Below, piece by piece: positions 1-8,361 of a stretch of DNA of 64,000 nt. The position numbers were made by a program, and so were the translations under genes. The DNA is from Bacillus spongiae (GTDB lineage Bacteria; Bacillota; Bacilli; Bacillales; Bacillaceae_K), in contig NZ_JBBAXC010000002.1 of the NCBI RefSeq assembly GCF_037120725.1, forward strand, positions 62,001 through 126,000, read 5' to 3'. The stretch's first letter is position 1, and each line of letters starts with the position of its first letter. Below the pieces are notes generated by a model. It was not told the DNA's origin. It saw nothing but the letters and a program-made list of their open reading frames with translations, and made no database searches.

Positions 1-1222
1 ACTTTTCATCTTGATGTAGTTTAGTAACGGGAATACCTGTTTTCTCCTCAATAATAGATTGAATGTGCTGAATGTCTACTGTGACTTTAGTATTGTCATT
101 CCTGTCATTTGATGAAAGTCTCTTCTCTAACTGTAATTCTTCATCACGTAATTTGGCTGCCCGTTCATATTTTTCCTGTTTTAATGCATCCTCTTTTTCT
201 TTATGAATTACATTTAATCGTTCACGTAATTGAGAATGGTCACTTTCACTCAAGGAAAGATTTAATTTTGATCCCACTTGGTCCAATAAATCTATTGCTT
301 TATCTGGCAGATAGCGATCCTGAATATAGCGGTGGGAAAGCTCAACACATGCTTTGAGAGCTTCATCTGTATAGTTTACACTGTGAAATTCTTCGTATTT
401 TTCTTTTAGCCCTTTCAGAATAATGAAGGCTTCTTCAAGAGAAGGTTCCTTCACCATTACAGGTTGAAATCTTCTTTCTAAGGCTGCATCTTTTTCAATT
501 TGTCTATACTCTTTTAATGTTGTAGCCCCTACAAGCTGTAATTCACCACGTGCAAGGGCAGGTTTTAAAATATTACCTGCATCCATGCTACCTTCCGCAG
601 AGCCAGCTCCAACCACTAAATGTAATTCATCTATAAAGAGGATAATATTTTTCTTTTGCTGAAGTTCAGAAATCAGTTTTTTCATCCGCTCCTCAAATTG
701 TCCTCTAATGCCTGTGTTAGCAACTAATGAAGCAACATCTAACAAATAGACTTGCTTGTTTTTTAGTTTTATAGGTACGTCACCTGTGGCAATTTTAGAA
801 GCAAGCCCTTCTGCAATGGCTGTTTTCCCAACACCAGGTTCACCAATTAAGACAGGGTTATTCTTATTGCGTCGATTTAATATTTCGATTACTTGTTGAA
901 TTTCTTTATCTCTTCCGATTACAGGATCAATTAATCCAGTTTTTGCAATGCTAGTTAAATTACGACCAAATTGGTCCAGAAAACTGTTTTCTGTTTGTTT
1001 TTTAGTAGCTCTCGATGTATTTTGTTGGTTCATTTCATTTAACCAATCATTCATTGAGAAACTATTCATAGATGGGGGTGTTTGGCCATTAAAAGTAGCT
1101 CCTAAATTGCTTTTTTGTTGTTCATAGCATGAGTGACATAGTATTGCCTCTGATGTATTGCCGTTCAAATTAAAAGAAAGTTTAATACTCGCTTGATTTT
1201 GATTACATTGTTGACATTTCAT
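1..1222 (-). CDS. clpE: ClpE, ATP-dependent Clp ATPase (N-terminal 407 residues; C-terminus outside the window)
   Basis: Hsp100/Clp unfoldase that feeds ClpP during heat and protein-folding stress. The start ATG at 1222 follows a GGAGGAG ribosome site. The N-terminal zinc finger is visible as C3xxC6 and C29xxC32, followed by a Met/Asn-rich linker. The first AAA+ module starts near residue 85, with Walker A GEPGVGKT at 127-134 and Walker B LFIDELH. A UVR-like coiled coil ([21 protein letters not shown]) lies near residues 350-380; the zinc finger plus this UVR insert separate ClpE from ClpC. The reading frame leaves the window in the middle domain, so the second AAA+ module is not seen. Upstream CtsR boxes and the neighbour ykvI match the B. 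subtilis clpE locus. Confidence 0.97.
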   Translation of the reverse strand, partial: MKCQQCNQNQASIKLSFNLNGNTSEAILCHSCYEQQKSNLGATFNGQTPPSMNSFSMNDWLNEMNQQNTSRATKKQTENSFLDQFGRNLTSIAKTGLIDPVIGRDKEIQQVIEILNRRNKNNPVLIGEPGVGKTAIAEGLASKIATGDVPIKLKNKQVYLLDVASLVANTGIRGQFEERMKKLISELQQKKNIILFIDELHLVVGAGSAEGSMDAGNILKPALARGELQLVGATTLKEYRQIEKDAALERRFQPVMVKEPSLEEAFIILKGLKEKYEEFHSVNYTDEALKACVELSHRYIQDRYLPDKAIDLLDQVGSKLNLSLSESDHSQLRERLNVIHKEKEDALKQEKYERAAKLRDEELQLEKRLSSNDRNDNTKVTVDIQHIQSIIEEKTGIPVTKLHQDEK

Positions 1223-1256
1223 AATTTGTCTCCTCCTTTAAAAATAAAGTTCTCAG

Positions 1257-1318
1257 TTTGACTTTGACTTTCTTTGACTAATTTCTTTTATTATAATTTG
1301 ACCTTTCTTGACTTTCAA
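1257..1318 (-). promoter_or_regulatory. SigA promoter of clpE with tandem CtsR operators
   Basis: On the minus strand a -35 TTGAAA (1313-1318) and -10 TATAAT (1290-1295) are 17 bases apart. A CtsR box, AGTCAAG-AAA-GGTCAAA (1297-1313), fills the spacer. A second, exact box, AGTCAAA-GAA-AGTCAAA (1263-1279), lies just downstream of the start point, with a third heptad at 1257-1263. The CtsR consensus is RGTCAAA-NAN-RGTCAAA. Repression in the absence of heat stress is the expected outcome. Confidence 0.9.
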
Positions 1319-1550
1319 GTAGTTTGCCTTGAGAATTAGTCGCTTGAGTTAAAGAAGAGACAAAATGGTACATCCATAATTAGGATATGAAATGTAGCTT
1401 CCTTTAAAATAAACGAATTTCATTGTTTAGGGATTTAATGATGGAAGTCATAAAAATCATGACAAGCTATAATTTGTAGTTAAAAACACTTCTGTTTCCC
1501 CATGCTTGGACATAAGTTGTAATAAGTAAGAAGGGAGAAGTGGTAGGTCA

Positions 1551-2585
1551 GTGAAAAATTGGAATCAAGCTTTTCAATTGGCAGCTGTTTATGTAGGAAC
1601 TGTGGTAGGCGCTGGTTTTGCCACTGGCAAAGAGATTGTTGAGTTCTTTACACGTTTTGGTTTTATTGGCTTTATTAGTATTTTAATGAGCGGGTATTTA
1701 TTTATCATTATGGGATCTAAAATGATGATAAAAGCACAAGAAATAAATGCAAAATCATTTGAAGATTTTCAAACTTACTTATTTGGACCTTTTTTCGGTA
1801 AGGTGATGAACGGCCTCGTTTTACTTATGCTTTTGGGAGTAACCTCTGTAATGCTTTCAGGTGCAGGTGCGGTGTTTGAGGAACAACTTTACTTGCCGAA
1901 AACATTAGGAATTGGATTAACTATTTTATTAGGATATATCGTGATCCTTGTTGGAACAAAGGGTCTTTTTATGGTGAACTCATTTGTTGTACCAATCATG
2001 ATTATCTTTAATTTTTTAATCATGATAAAATCTGTCACTACAGACGGGTTTATAGGTGAATTTATGTGGATTCCTCATGCAGAAGATGGGTGGAAAGTGG
2101 TGGTGGCACCTTTCTCCTACACAGCATTTAATTTAGCAATGGCACAGGCTGTCCTTGTTCCTATAGCTGCTCAAATAAAGGATCGTACCACTATTCGTTT
2201 AGGTGGACTAATTGGAGGTGCATTCTTAACGTTAATTCTTTTATCTATACATTTTACACTGATAATGCTTCCAAATTTAGAAACGTATGAAATTCCGATG
2301 GCAGCAGTTATGCAATTGATTGGAGGGGGATTTTATTGGCTCTACGTAGTGATTATTTATGGAGAAATCTTCACGTCAGTAATAGGTGGTGTCTTTGGTT
2401 TAGAACAACAGGCGATGACTCATGTTAAGATAAACCGTTCTGTAGTCTTACTCATTTTATTTGCCACGATGTATATAATTAGTCGAGTTGATTATAGTGA
2501 ACTGCTTTCCTATTTATACCCATTATTCGGAAATGTTAGTTTGATTTTTATCGTATTGTTATGGATGAAAAAGGAAAGTGGATAA
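1551..2585 (+). CDS. ykvI: YkvI-family polytopic membrane protein
   Basis: An integral membrane protein of 344 residues with about ten hydrophobic segments. The N-terminus (AFQLAAVYVGTVVGAGFATG) has the unwound, glycine-rich first helix typical of the LeuT-fold/APC transporter superfamily, so a transporter role is plausible, but the substrate is unknown. The start is GTG with an AGGGAG motif about 13 bases upstream, a long spacing; no better start exists. It sits divergently from clpE, as ykvI does next to clpE in B. subtilis, which is the basis for the name. Confidence 0.85.
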   Translation: MKNWNQAFQLAAVYVGTVVGAGFATGKEIVEFFTRFGFIGFISILMSGYLFIIMGSKMMIKAQEINAKSFEDFQTYLFGPFFGKVMNGLVLLMLLGVTSVMLSGAGAVFEEQLYLPKTLGIGLTILLGYIVILVGTKGLFMVNSFVVPIMIIFNFLIMIKSVTTDGFIGEFMWIPHAEDGWKVVVAPFSYTAFNLAMAQAVLVPIAAQIKDRTTIRLGGLIGGAFLTLILLSIHFTLIMLPNLETYEIPMAAVMQLIGGGFYWLYVVIIYGEIFTSVIGGVFGLEQQAMTHVKINRSVVLLILFATMYIISRVDYSELLSYLYPLFGNVSLIFIVLLWMKKESG

Positions 2586-2624
2586 ATGAAAGCCAAACCT
2601 CGAGGGTAGTACACTTCTGTTGAA

Positions 2625-2672
2625 GTAAAACTTTAAGCAACGATGATCGGAAATAGCTGCTTAAAGTTTTAC
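2625..2672. terminator. Perfect 15-bp inverted repeat between convergent genes
   Basis: Arms 2625-2639 and 2658-2672 are exact reverse complements around an 18-base loop. There is no U-tract, so it is not a classical intrinsic terminator, but its place between two convergent genes suggests a 3'-end structure serving both. Confidence 0.55.
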
Positions 2673-2689
2673 AATGAAGGCTTCAGCTC

Positions 2690-3298
2690 TTATAGAGGAA
2701 GCAAGATAATAAAGAATAAAATAAAGACTATATGAGAAACAATGACAAGTCGCAAGCTTTCTTTCCACTTGTAAAGAAGTCCCCAGAATAGTCCTGCTAC
2801 AAAGGCAGCGAGCATCCATATAGGTTGAGAGCTATAGTAAAAAATGGAAGCGTAAGCAATGCTGGAAATAAAGATAGCCATAAAACTGTTCATTTTACTT
2901 GCAAGCCTTCTTTGAAAAAAACCACGCCAAAATACTTCTTCACCTGGAATTAAAATAAATAATAACACTAAATAATGCCAAAAGAATTCAGGTGAATAAT
3001 TTCCATATAATTTATTTACGTCCTTTTCTACTGAGGAAGAGAATAGAACTAAGAGAGAAAATCCAATTTTAAATATTCCGTATAGTAGTAAACCTGAAAG
3101 GATTCCGTAGAGGTAATCCTTCTTTTTATCGCTTTGACTTTTAGGAATATGATAAAAAAGCGTAAACGTTACTAAAAATAAAATAGCGGCTGTATACATA
3201 TACCAAAAGATATCTTTATCAATAAACGTAAAATATAAAAGTATGTGTGCAAATAGTAAGCTAACAAGGAGAGGTAGTTCCTTATTAAAGCGTTTCAT
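2690..3298 (-). CDS. CPBP-family intramembrane glutamic endopeptidase
   Basis: A CAAX-protease/bacteriocin-processing (CPBP, Abi) membrane protease of 202 residues with six or so hydrophobic helices. The catalytic motif EExxxR is present as GEEVFWRGFFQRRL near residues 118-131. The usual conserved His of the last motif is seen in VIVSHIVFILFF near the C-terminus; the middle motif (FxxxH in many members) is poorly conserved here (SSIAYASIFYYSS). Members cleave or chaperone membrane substrates; this one's target is unknown. It is alone on its strand, with a start ATG at 3298 and AAAGGGGAT just upstream. Confidence 0.85.
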   Translation of the reverse strand: MKRFNKELPLLVSLLFAHILLYFTFIDKDIFWYMYTAAILFLVTFTLFYHIPKSQSDKKKDYLYGILSGLLLYGIFKIGFSLLVLFSSSVEKDVNKLYGNYSPEFFWHYLVLLFILIPGEEVFWRGFFQRRLASKMNSFMAIFISSIAYASIFYYSSQPIWMLAAFVAGLFWGLLYKWKESLRLVIVSHIVFILFFIILLPL

Positions 3299-3482
3299 AA
3301 AAAAATCCCCTTTCTTATATCAGGCACTATTGTATCAAAATGAAACGAGAAATGGTATGTCTGTGGTATTATTTTGAAAAAAAAGAATGTTTCATTTTTA
3401 TAGATATAAATTTAAACACCATAAGCTGTGGTTAATTTTTATCTATTTGCTTAGGCTAACAAAGGAAAGGAGGTATCCTATT

Positions 3483-3596
3483 ATGTCAAAATCTAAGCGT
3501 GAAAGAGAGAGAGAATGGAAAGTAAGAAAAGAAGACCAACCCTCTCATGGAAAAGTAGAATCTTTTAAAGAATTAAAGAATAAAAAAATGGACTAA
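3483..3596 (+). CDS. Small basic protein, DUF6254-like (37 aa)
   Basis: A 37-residue, very hydrophilic protein (MSKSKREREREWKVRKEDQ...) with a strong AAAGGAGG ribosome site 8 bases before the ATG. The frame remains open upstream to 3387, but no ribosome site supports that longer form. A rho-independent terminator follows immediately, so it is a complete one-gene transcript. It resembles the small Bacillus proteins grouped as DUF6254; that assignment is from memory of the pattern (SKR..REWxVRK...HGKVxSFxEL). Function unknown. Confidence 0.75.
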   Translation: MSKSKREREREWKVRKEDQPSHGKVESFKELKNKKMD

Positions 3597-3620
3597 GGCA
3601 GCCAATGGCTGTCTTTTTTT
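3597..3620 (+). terminator. Intrinsic terminator
   Basis: GGCAGCC-AAT-GGCTGTC (one G-U pair) followed by seven T. It begins one base after the stop codon of the 37-aa gene. Confidence 0.85.
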
Positions 3621-3739
3621 ATACAATTAATCGTTTAATAAAACTTGATGCCAATGTATGGTAAGAAGCGAGACAATTATAGAATAGATTATGACAGAAT
3701 CAAACAAACTAAGAAAAATGTCTATAGAGGAGAGAGTGT

Positions 3740-4498
3740 GTGAATCATAACTCCGTTTATCTTAACATTACTAGTCAATATTCTATAAGTTCTCTACGGA
3801 TTCAAAATCCATATATTGTGGCATGGTGGTCAGCTGCGTTTCCTGGATTCGGTCACCTATTGATTGGCAAGCTATACTTAGGTTATTTTCTGATTGTGTG
3901 GGAAGTTATTGTCAATTCTCTTGCTCATTTAAATGAAGGTATTTATTATTCAATGGTAGGTGAGTTTGAACAAGCTGTCCACGTTTTAAATGTCCAGTAT
4001 TTAGTATTGTATTCCCCGATCTACATATATATCATTTGGGACTCGTATCGGTGTACACAAGAAATCAATCATTTAACACGGGCTGTATTTCAAGAGAAAA
4101 AATCATCTATTCATCAACAGAATATGGACATAATCGATCATAATGTAAACCTTAAACGAAACCCTATTCAGTCCATAATCTGGTCAATGCTTTTTCCAAG
4201 CTTAGGTTATATGTATAACAATAAATTTCTTTCTTTTATTTTTGGTTTGTTGTTATGGGTGACGTTGTCCACACTTTCCCATGTATATGATGGTTTATAT
4301 TATTCTTATATAGGTGATTTTCAATTAGCAATCGATACGGTAAAACCAAAGTGGTTATTATTTCTACCTTCAATTTATGTTTTTTTTGCTTATCATGCAT
4401 TTGTTGATTCAGTCGAACATAATCGATTAAGTGAATTTATGAATAAAATAAAACTAGCCAAAAAATTTAATCCCAAAAGCTTTAAAATGCCATTTTAG
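3740..4498 (+). CDS. Integral membrane protein with an internal ~90-residue duplication
   Basis: A 252-residue membrane protein starting at GTG behind AGAGGAGAG. It is built of two copies of one unit: residues about 24-113 (P-I-V-A-W-W-S-A-A-F-P-G-F-G-H then LAHLNEGIYYSMVGEFEQA) and about 141-231 (P-I-Q-S-I-I-W-S-M-L-F-P-S-L-G-Y then LSHVYDGLYYSYIGDFQLA). Each unit has three hydrophobic segments and ends with an aromatic xxDS/VDSV segment. Similar proteins occur in other Bacillales, but I know no assigned function. The next gene starts 15 bases after the stop and is likely co-transcribed. Confidence 0.75.
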   Translation: MNHNSVYLNITSQYSISSLRIQNPYIVAWWSAAFPGFGHLLIGKLYLGYFLIVWEVIVNSLAHLNEGIYYSMVGEFEQAVHVLNVQYLVLYSPIYIYIIWDSYRCTQEINHLTRAVFQEKKSSIHQQNMDIIDHNVNLKRNPIQSIIWSMLFPSLGYMYNNKFLSFIFGLLLWVTLSTLSHVYDGLYYSYIGDFQLAIDTVKPKWLLFLPSIYVFFAYHAFVDSVEHNRLSEFMNKIKLAKKFNPKSFKMPF

Positions 4499-4513
4499 AA
4501 AGTAGGATTGAAT

Positions 4514-4951
4514 ATGTATGTTGTTTCCACCTTCGCATCCTCATTAATAGTAGAGCCCCTTCTTTTAGAGGTTCAAGAGGAGAATATTTTATTAGAAGAT
4601 ATTCTTGTTCTGCCATTGGAGTCTCACCTAACACATATTCCAAACGAAAAAGTCCCAACAGAGAAGGGGTATATTGATTTTGGTGCTATTTTTGGTGCGA
4701 TTTGTATGCTTTTAGGTGTGATTTATGGATTCAAGGTAACGATCGGTCCTATTCTATTAGCTTTAGTTGGTTTAATTGTAGGGGGAGTGCTTGGTGCACT
4801 GATATATCACGTTAAGAAGAAAAAAATAGGAAAAATCAAAGAGTCTTGCTCAGAAATATTAATTATGATTCACTGTCAGAAACATCAGTCTCACCAAATT
4901 ATATCGATTCTTGAATGTTATGCTCCCTTATCTATTTCACATATTGATTGA
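4514..4951 (+). CDS. Small membrane protein with glycine-rich transmembrane hairpin
   Basis: A 145-residue protein. An in-frame TTG at 4508 lies too close to the TAGGA ribosome site, so ATG 4514 is preferred. Residues about 1-55 are soluble and leucine/glutamate-rich. Two helices rich in Gly (FGAIFGAICMLLGVIYG and a second GLIVGGVLGALIYHV) follow, then a basic stop-transfer KKKKIGKIK. This layout resembles general-stress 17M/DUF1269-like proteins, but no firm family match is claimed. It probably works with the duplicated membrane protein immediately upstream. Confidence 0.65.
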   Translation: MYVVSTFASSLIVEPLLLEVQEENILLEDILVLPLESHLTHIPNEKVPTEKGYIDFGAIFGAICMLLGVIYGFKVTIGPILLALVGLIVGGVLGALIYHVKKKKIGKIKESCSEILIMIHCQKHQSHQIISILECYAPLSISHID

Positions 4952-4969
4952 TTTAGTATTTAGGATAAA

Positions 4970-4996
4970 AACCCCTTATTCTATGAATAAGGGTAG
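4970..4996 (-). terminator. Terminator of ykvS (possibly bidirectional)
   Basis: CCTTATTC-TAT-GAATAAGG stem. Read on the minus strand the stem is followed by GGTTTTT, giving a U-tract for the ykvS transcript. Confidence 0.75.
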
Positions 4997-5006
4997 GGCC
5001 TGTAGT

Positions 5007-5195
5007 TTAATTTGTAGAGCTCTCAATTATTTTATAATTTTTGTGGTTAATCACTGTTTTTTCTTCTAATTCAAGTTCACGATAATGTGGCATATATGTT
5101 AAATCTACAATGACGGAATTTTCGTTGATTTTTTCGACAATTCCTCGGAGACCACCTTTGAATTCTATGATATCTCCTATATTTGCTTTTTTCAT
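5007..5195 (-). CDS. ykvS: YkvS-family protein (DUF2187)
   Basis: A 62-residue soluble protein with the small SH3/KOW-like beta-barrel pattern of DUF2187: NIGDIIEFKGGLRGIVEKINENSVIVDLTYM. The ATG at 5195 is 9 bases after GGAGGGAG; the frame can be extended six codons to a TTG that overlaps that ribosome site, so the shorter form is correct. B. subtilis ykvS lies in the same stretch. Function unknown. Confidence 0.85.
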   Translation of the reverse strand: MKKANIGDIIEFKGGLRGIVEKINENSVIVDLTYMPHYRELELEEKTVINHKNYKIIESSTN

Positions 5196-5386
5196 GTGCC
5201 AATCTCCCTCCAATAAGTTTCAATTACCATATTATATACAGTTTGCCTTATTCCTGTGAAAAGGTAAATAGTTTTTAGAAAATTCACTTATAAAATAGAC
5301 ATTTTCATGCTTTTGTAAAAAGAGATTGAAACTTTTTACTATGAACGTTATTCTTTTTGTGGAGAAGTATGAAAGGTAGTGACAAA

Positions 5387-5581
5387 ATGACTGAAGAACA
5401 ATGTTTAAGCGTTATTCTGCAATTACGTACCGGAGAAATTCAGGAAGTTGAAGTAAAAAAGGAATATTTTTTAACTTTTCGACAATTATTAGTTCAACAG
5501 GAAGACTTTAAGCATTTTCGTGGGCAAGCTCTTCAAGGTGGGAATGTCTTATATACCTATACGAAGCAAGCGAGAAGTTAA
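5387..5581 (+). CDS. Hypothetical small soluble protein (64 aa)
   Basis: A short acidic/basic protein with no membrane segment or signal. ATG 5387 follows AAAGGTAGTG at proper spacing; an in-frame ATG at 5369 follows GGAGAAGT and would add six residues, so the start is uncertain. The pattern (VILQLRTGEIQEVEVKKEYFLTFRQLL) looks like a small alpha/beta fold. I do not recognise a family. It is a stand-alone gene between ykvS and the spo0E-like gene. Confidence 0.6.
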   Translation: MTEEQCLSVILQLRTGEIQEVEVKKEYFLTFRQLLVQQEDFKHFRGQALQGGNVLYTYTKQARS

Positions 5582-5599
5582 TAAGGAAAGGTTGAATTG

Positions 5600-5665
5600 A
5601 TGTCGTTTATTAATTTTAGTATAGATGTGAAAATGAGCATTTTAAATATGGAAAAAAACGGTTAA
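5600..5665 (+). CDS. Possible 21-aa small ORF
   Basis: MSFINFSIDVKMSILNMEKN followed by Gly and stop. ATG 5600 is 6-7 bases after AAAGGTTG and 18 bases beyond the previous stop. Only the ribosome site and position support it; it could be chance. Confidence 0.25.
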   Translation: MSFINFSIDVKMSILNMEKNG

Positions 5666-5750
5666 GCTAATTAACACGTTAATGCTAGAAATTTGATGAA
5701 ACCGGTTACATTGCGGGTGGAATAACTCTATCCAATCAAAAAATATACTA

Positions 5751-5779
5751 TTTACCCATTGTTGAAACTATATTATAAT
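5751..5779 (+). promoter_or_regulatory. Candidate SigA promoter of the spo0E-like gene
   Basis: TTTACC (5751-5756), a 17-base spacer and TATAAT (5774-5779), ending 38 bases before the start codon. Confidence 0.6.
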
Positions 5780-5817
5780 AGTAAAAAAATAGAAGCTATA
5801 GGAAGGGGTGACAGTTG

Positions 5818-6024
5818 GTGGATAAGTATTCGTTTGAGAGAATTGACACTTTAATTGAAAAAAAAAGACAGCAAATGATTCAGGTTGGATTAGCAAAAGG
5901 ATTGTCTAGTGAAGAAACGGTTACCTTAAGTAAGCAGCTTGATCGATTACTTAATATCCACTCTCGTCGATATTTACTCTCAAAAAATTGGTCTACCAGC
6001 TCAGCCTTCATCGTGACGAATTAA
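5818..6024 (+). CDS. Spo0E-family aspartyl-phosphate phosphatase
   Basis: A 68-residue Spo0E-like protein. Family members dephosphorylate Spo0A~P and so hold back entry into sporulation. The two-helix layout is visible (IDTLIEKKRQQMIQVGLAKGLSSEETVTLSKQLDRLLN), with the signature S-x-x-LD as SKQLD (canonical SQELD), placing the key Asp and Leu correctly. Start choice: GTG 5818, 7 bases after AGGGGTG; a TTG at 5815 directly before it is possible. B. subtilis spo0E lies in the same neighbourhood near clpE, so orthology is likely but several paralogues exist in the family. Confidence 0.85.
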   Translation: MDKYSFERIDTLIEKKRQQMIQVGLAKGLSSEETVTLSKQLDRLLNIHSRRYLLSKNWSTSSAFIVTN

Positions 6025-6084
6025 AACAAAACTGTTTATATACTAATAGATGAACCATTTGGAATGGTGCTTAGAAAATAGTTT

Positions 6085-6128
6085 GAATATAGGAAGAGTC
6101 AGCCAAAAGGCTGACTCTTCCTATATTC
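6085..6128. terminator. Perfect 20-bp hairpin with AAAA loop
   Basis: Arms 6085-6104 and 6109-6128 are exact complements around AAAA. No U-tract follows. It lies between the spo0E-like gene and moxR and could end the former or protect a processed 3' end. Confidence 0.65.
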
Positions 6129-6224
6129 ATCACGTCTTTCAAGATTCAAATGTCCTGTTTTTTTACAAATGTAGACAGTAATCAAAAAAATTGTTATATT
6201 TTACCGAAAGAAAAGGGGGAAATT

Positions 6225-7163
6225 ATGAATAACTTTGTAAAATCCATAAAGAGTGAAATCAATAAAGTGATTGTTGGAAGAGAATTAGAAATAGATTTAT
6301 TTTTGATTGCGTTACTTCAAGAAGGGCATGTTTTGCTTGAGAGCGTACCAGGTACAGGGAAAACATTGATGGCTAAGACGTTTGCCAAAACGTTGAATAC
6401 TGATTTTAAGCGAATTCAATTTACACCTGACGTACTTCCTAGTGATATAACAGGTATTCAATTCTTTAATCCAAAACAGCAGGAGTTTGAATTAAGGCCA
6501 GGACCTATTTTAACGAATATTGTATTAGCCGATGAAATTAACCGAGCAACGCCTCGAACTCAATCTAGCTTATTAGAAGTAATGGAAGAAAGACAAGTAA
6601 CGATAGAAGGTGAAACGTTACCATTACAGTACCCGTTTATGGTTATTGCAACACAAAACCCGGTAGAATCACAACAAGGAACGTTTCCCTTACCTGCCGC
6701 TCAGCTAGATCGATTTTTAATGAAAATTCCATTTCAATATCCTTCCTTAGAAGAGGAACAAGCGATAATTCGGAGGTTTAAAAACAAAGAAGAAGTGAAA
6801 CAAGTAGAGCAGGTAGTAACGACAGAGGATTTGATTGGTGTAGCCAAAGAGGTAAAAGCGATAAAAGTCTCAGAAGACATTGAGCTCTTTATGCTTCAAT
6901 TAATAAGAAGTACAAGAAATCATCCAGCAATTGAGCTCGGGGTAAGCCCGCGAGCGAGCATCGCTTTGTTACGAGCCTCTCAAGGAAAGGCTTATTTAAT
7001 GGGACGCGACTATGTGACTCCTGATGATGTGAAATACGTAGCACCTTTTGTAATAAATCATCGAATTCAACTAACTTCAGAGGCTTCATTAACGAAATCA
7101 AATGACCTTGTAATGGAAGACATTTTAGAAAATACCCCAGTTCCAGTAGAAGCAAGAGGGTAA
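6225..7163 (+). CDS. MoxR-family AAA+ ATPase
   Basis: A cytoplasmic AAA+ ATPase of 312 residues, chaperone-like, usually partnered with DUF58/von Willebrand-type proteins. Walker A PGTGKT at residues 42-47, Walker B VLADEINRA near 107-115, sensor 1 ATQNPVE near 145-151, and the arginine-finger/sensor 2 region SPRAS near 240. ATG 6225 sits 7 bases after AAAGGGGG; the frame is open back to 6150, but that stretch has no ribosome site. It opens a three-gene operon (gaps of 4 bases, then a 34-base overlap) closed by a terminator at 9589. Confidence 0.93.
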   Translation: MNNFVKSIKSEINKVIVGRELEIDLFLIALLQEGHVLLESVPGTGKTLMAKTFAKTLNTDFKRIQFTPDVLPSDITGIQFFNPKQQEFELRPGPILTNIVLADEINRATPRTQSSLLEVMEERQVTIEGETLPLQYPFMVIATQNPVESQQGTFPLPAAQLDRFLMKIPFQYPSLEEEQAIIRRFKNKEEVKQVEQVVTTEDLIGVAKEVKAIKVSEDIELFMLQLIRSTRNHPAIELGVSPRASIALLRASQGKAYLMGRDYVTPDDVKYVAPFVINHRIQLTSEASLTKSNDLVMEDILENTPVPVEARG

Positions 7164-7167
7164 GCCC

Positions 7168-8361
7168 ATGCAGTGGAAAAAAGAGGTTGTTGATTTGCCA
7201 CTTGTTAAGCTCAGTCAGTACCTTGTATCAGGTGGCTTATTTTTCACACTGATTATACAGCAATATTCAATTTTTATTGTACTTTTATTTTGCGGTTGCA
7301 TTTTATTTATACAAGATTTTTATTTTCGGAAAATAGCCGATAAAATTATGTTGGAAAATGTGAAAGGCAGAGAGCGACTTTTAATTGAAGATGAAACGAG
7401 TTTAAAGTTTACTTTTTTTAATTCAGGTTTACCAATATGGCAAGCGAGTTTAACAGTTGTTTTTGATGATGCTGTAGAGCCTCTTGTAGGTGATAATCAT
7501 CATTATCAATCTCACAACGAAGTAATCATTCCACTAACGCTACGAACAAACAAAAAATATACTGTATCAATTCCAATTAAAGCGCGTCATAGAGGATTAA
7601 TGAAAGTTCGGAAATTACAGTTGAGAATTCCTAATTTATTTGGAGTAGGGACTGTTTTTTTAAGTTTAGACGAACCATACTTAGAGGAAAAAATAGTTTA
7701 TCCGAAGTTCCACCATGTTCTTGGTGAATTATATTCTTCCTCCCAAAGGTTAGGTAACGTTCCTACACCACAAACGTTATTTCAGGATCCGTTTAGTCCA
7801 GTTGGAACTAGAGAATACAGATATGGGGATAGCTTTCAGCATATTCACTGGAAAGCGAGTGCACGTTCGCAAGCGTTACATACGAAAGTTTTTGAAACAA
7901 CGGCAGATCATTCCTGGCTGGTTATAGTAAATGTCGTTGAGCACTATTCCATTACGCGTGATTTGGAAGAAATAATAACAGGAACAACCTATTTAATTGA
8001 AAAGGCGTTCGAGGAAAATCATTCATACTCATTAGCTATTAATGTAAGATCCATTAACAAACGACCTTATTACTTTCTCCCTTTAGGTAGTGGAAAAGAA
8101 CAAAGAAGAAAGGCGTTGGATTTCCTTTCTACTTTATCTAAAAATGATGCAACTATCCCAGTTTCTGTTATGCAGCAACAACTACTACGAAGTGGGCAAA
8201 TACCGTCTGTTTCGATTTATATTGGGAATGAAACAGAAGAAGTACAATCTGGTTTAAGGTTAATTAATAGTAAAGCAACAACAATATATACTCTTGATCT
8301 TTCAGAGAAGCAAGGAGTCTTGAAGGAATGGAACAACAATTATCTGCAAAAACAGGGTTAG
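7168..8361 (+). CDS. DUF58 domain membrane-anchored protein
   Basis: A 397-residue partner of MoxR ATPases. Two hydrophobic segments lie near residues 15-60; a beta-rich region follows (DEPYLEEKIVYPKF), then the diagnostic DUF58 core, DPFSPVGTREYRYGDSFQHI-HWKASARS near residues 208-235, followed by a vWA-like domain to the C-terminus. It starts 4 bases after moxR. In B. subtilis the homologue is YeaD, in the yeaC-yeaD-yebA operon. A role in envelope protein quality control or secretion is inferred from the family only. Confidence 0.9.
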   Translation: MQWKKEVVDLPLVKLSQYLVSGGLFFTLIIQQYSIFIVLLFCGCILFIQDFYFRKIADKIMLENVKGRERLLIEDETSLKFTFFNSGLPIWQASLTVVFDDAVEPLVGDNHHYQSHNEVIIPLTLRTNKKYTVSIPIKARHRGLMKVRKLQLRIPNLFGVGTVFLSLDEPYLEEKIVYPKFHHVLGELYSSSQRLGNVPTPQTLFQDPFSPVGTREYRYGDSFQHIHWKASARSQALHTKVFETTADHSWLVIVNVVEHYSITRDLEEIITGTTYLIEKAFEENHSYSLAINVRSINKRPYYFLPLGSGKEQRRKALDFLSTLSKNDATIPVSVMQQQLLRSGQIPSVSIYIGNETEEVQSGLRLINSKATTIYTLDLSEKQGVLKEWNNNYLQKQG

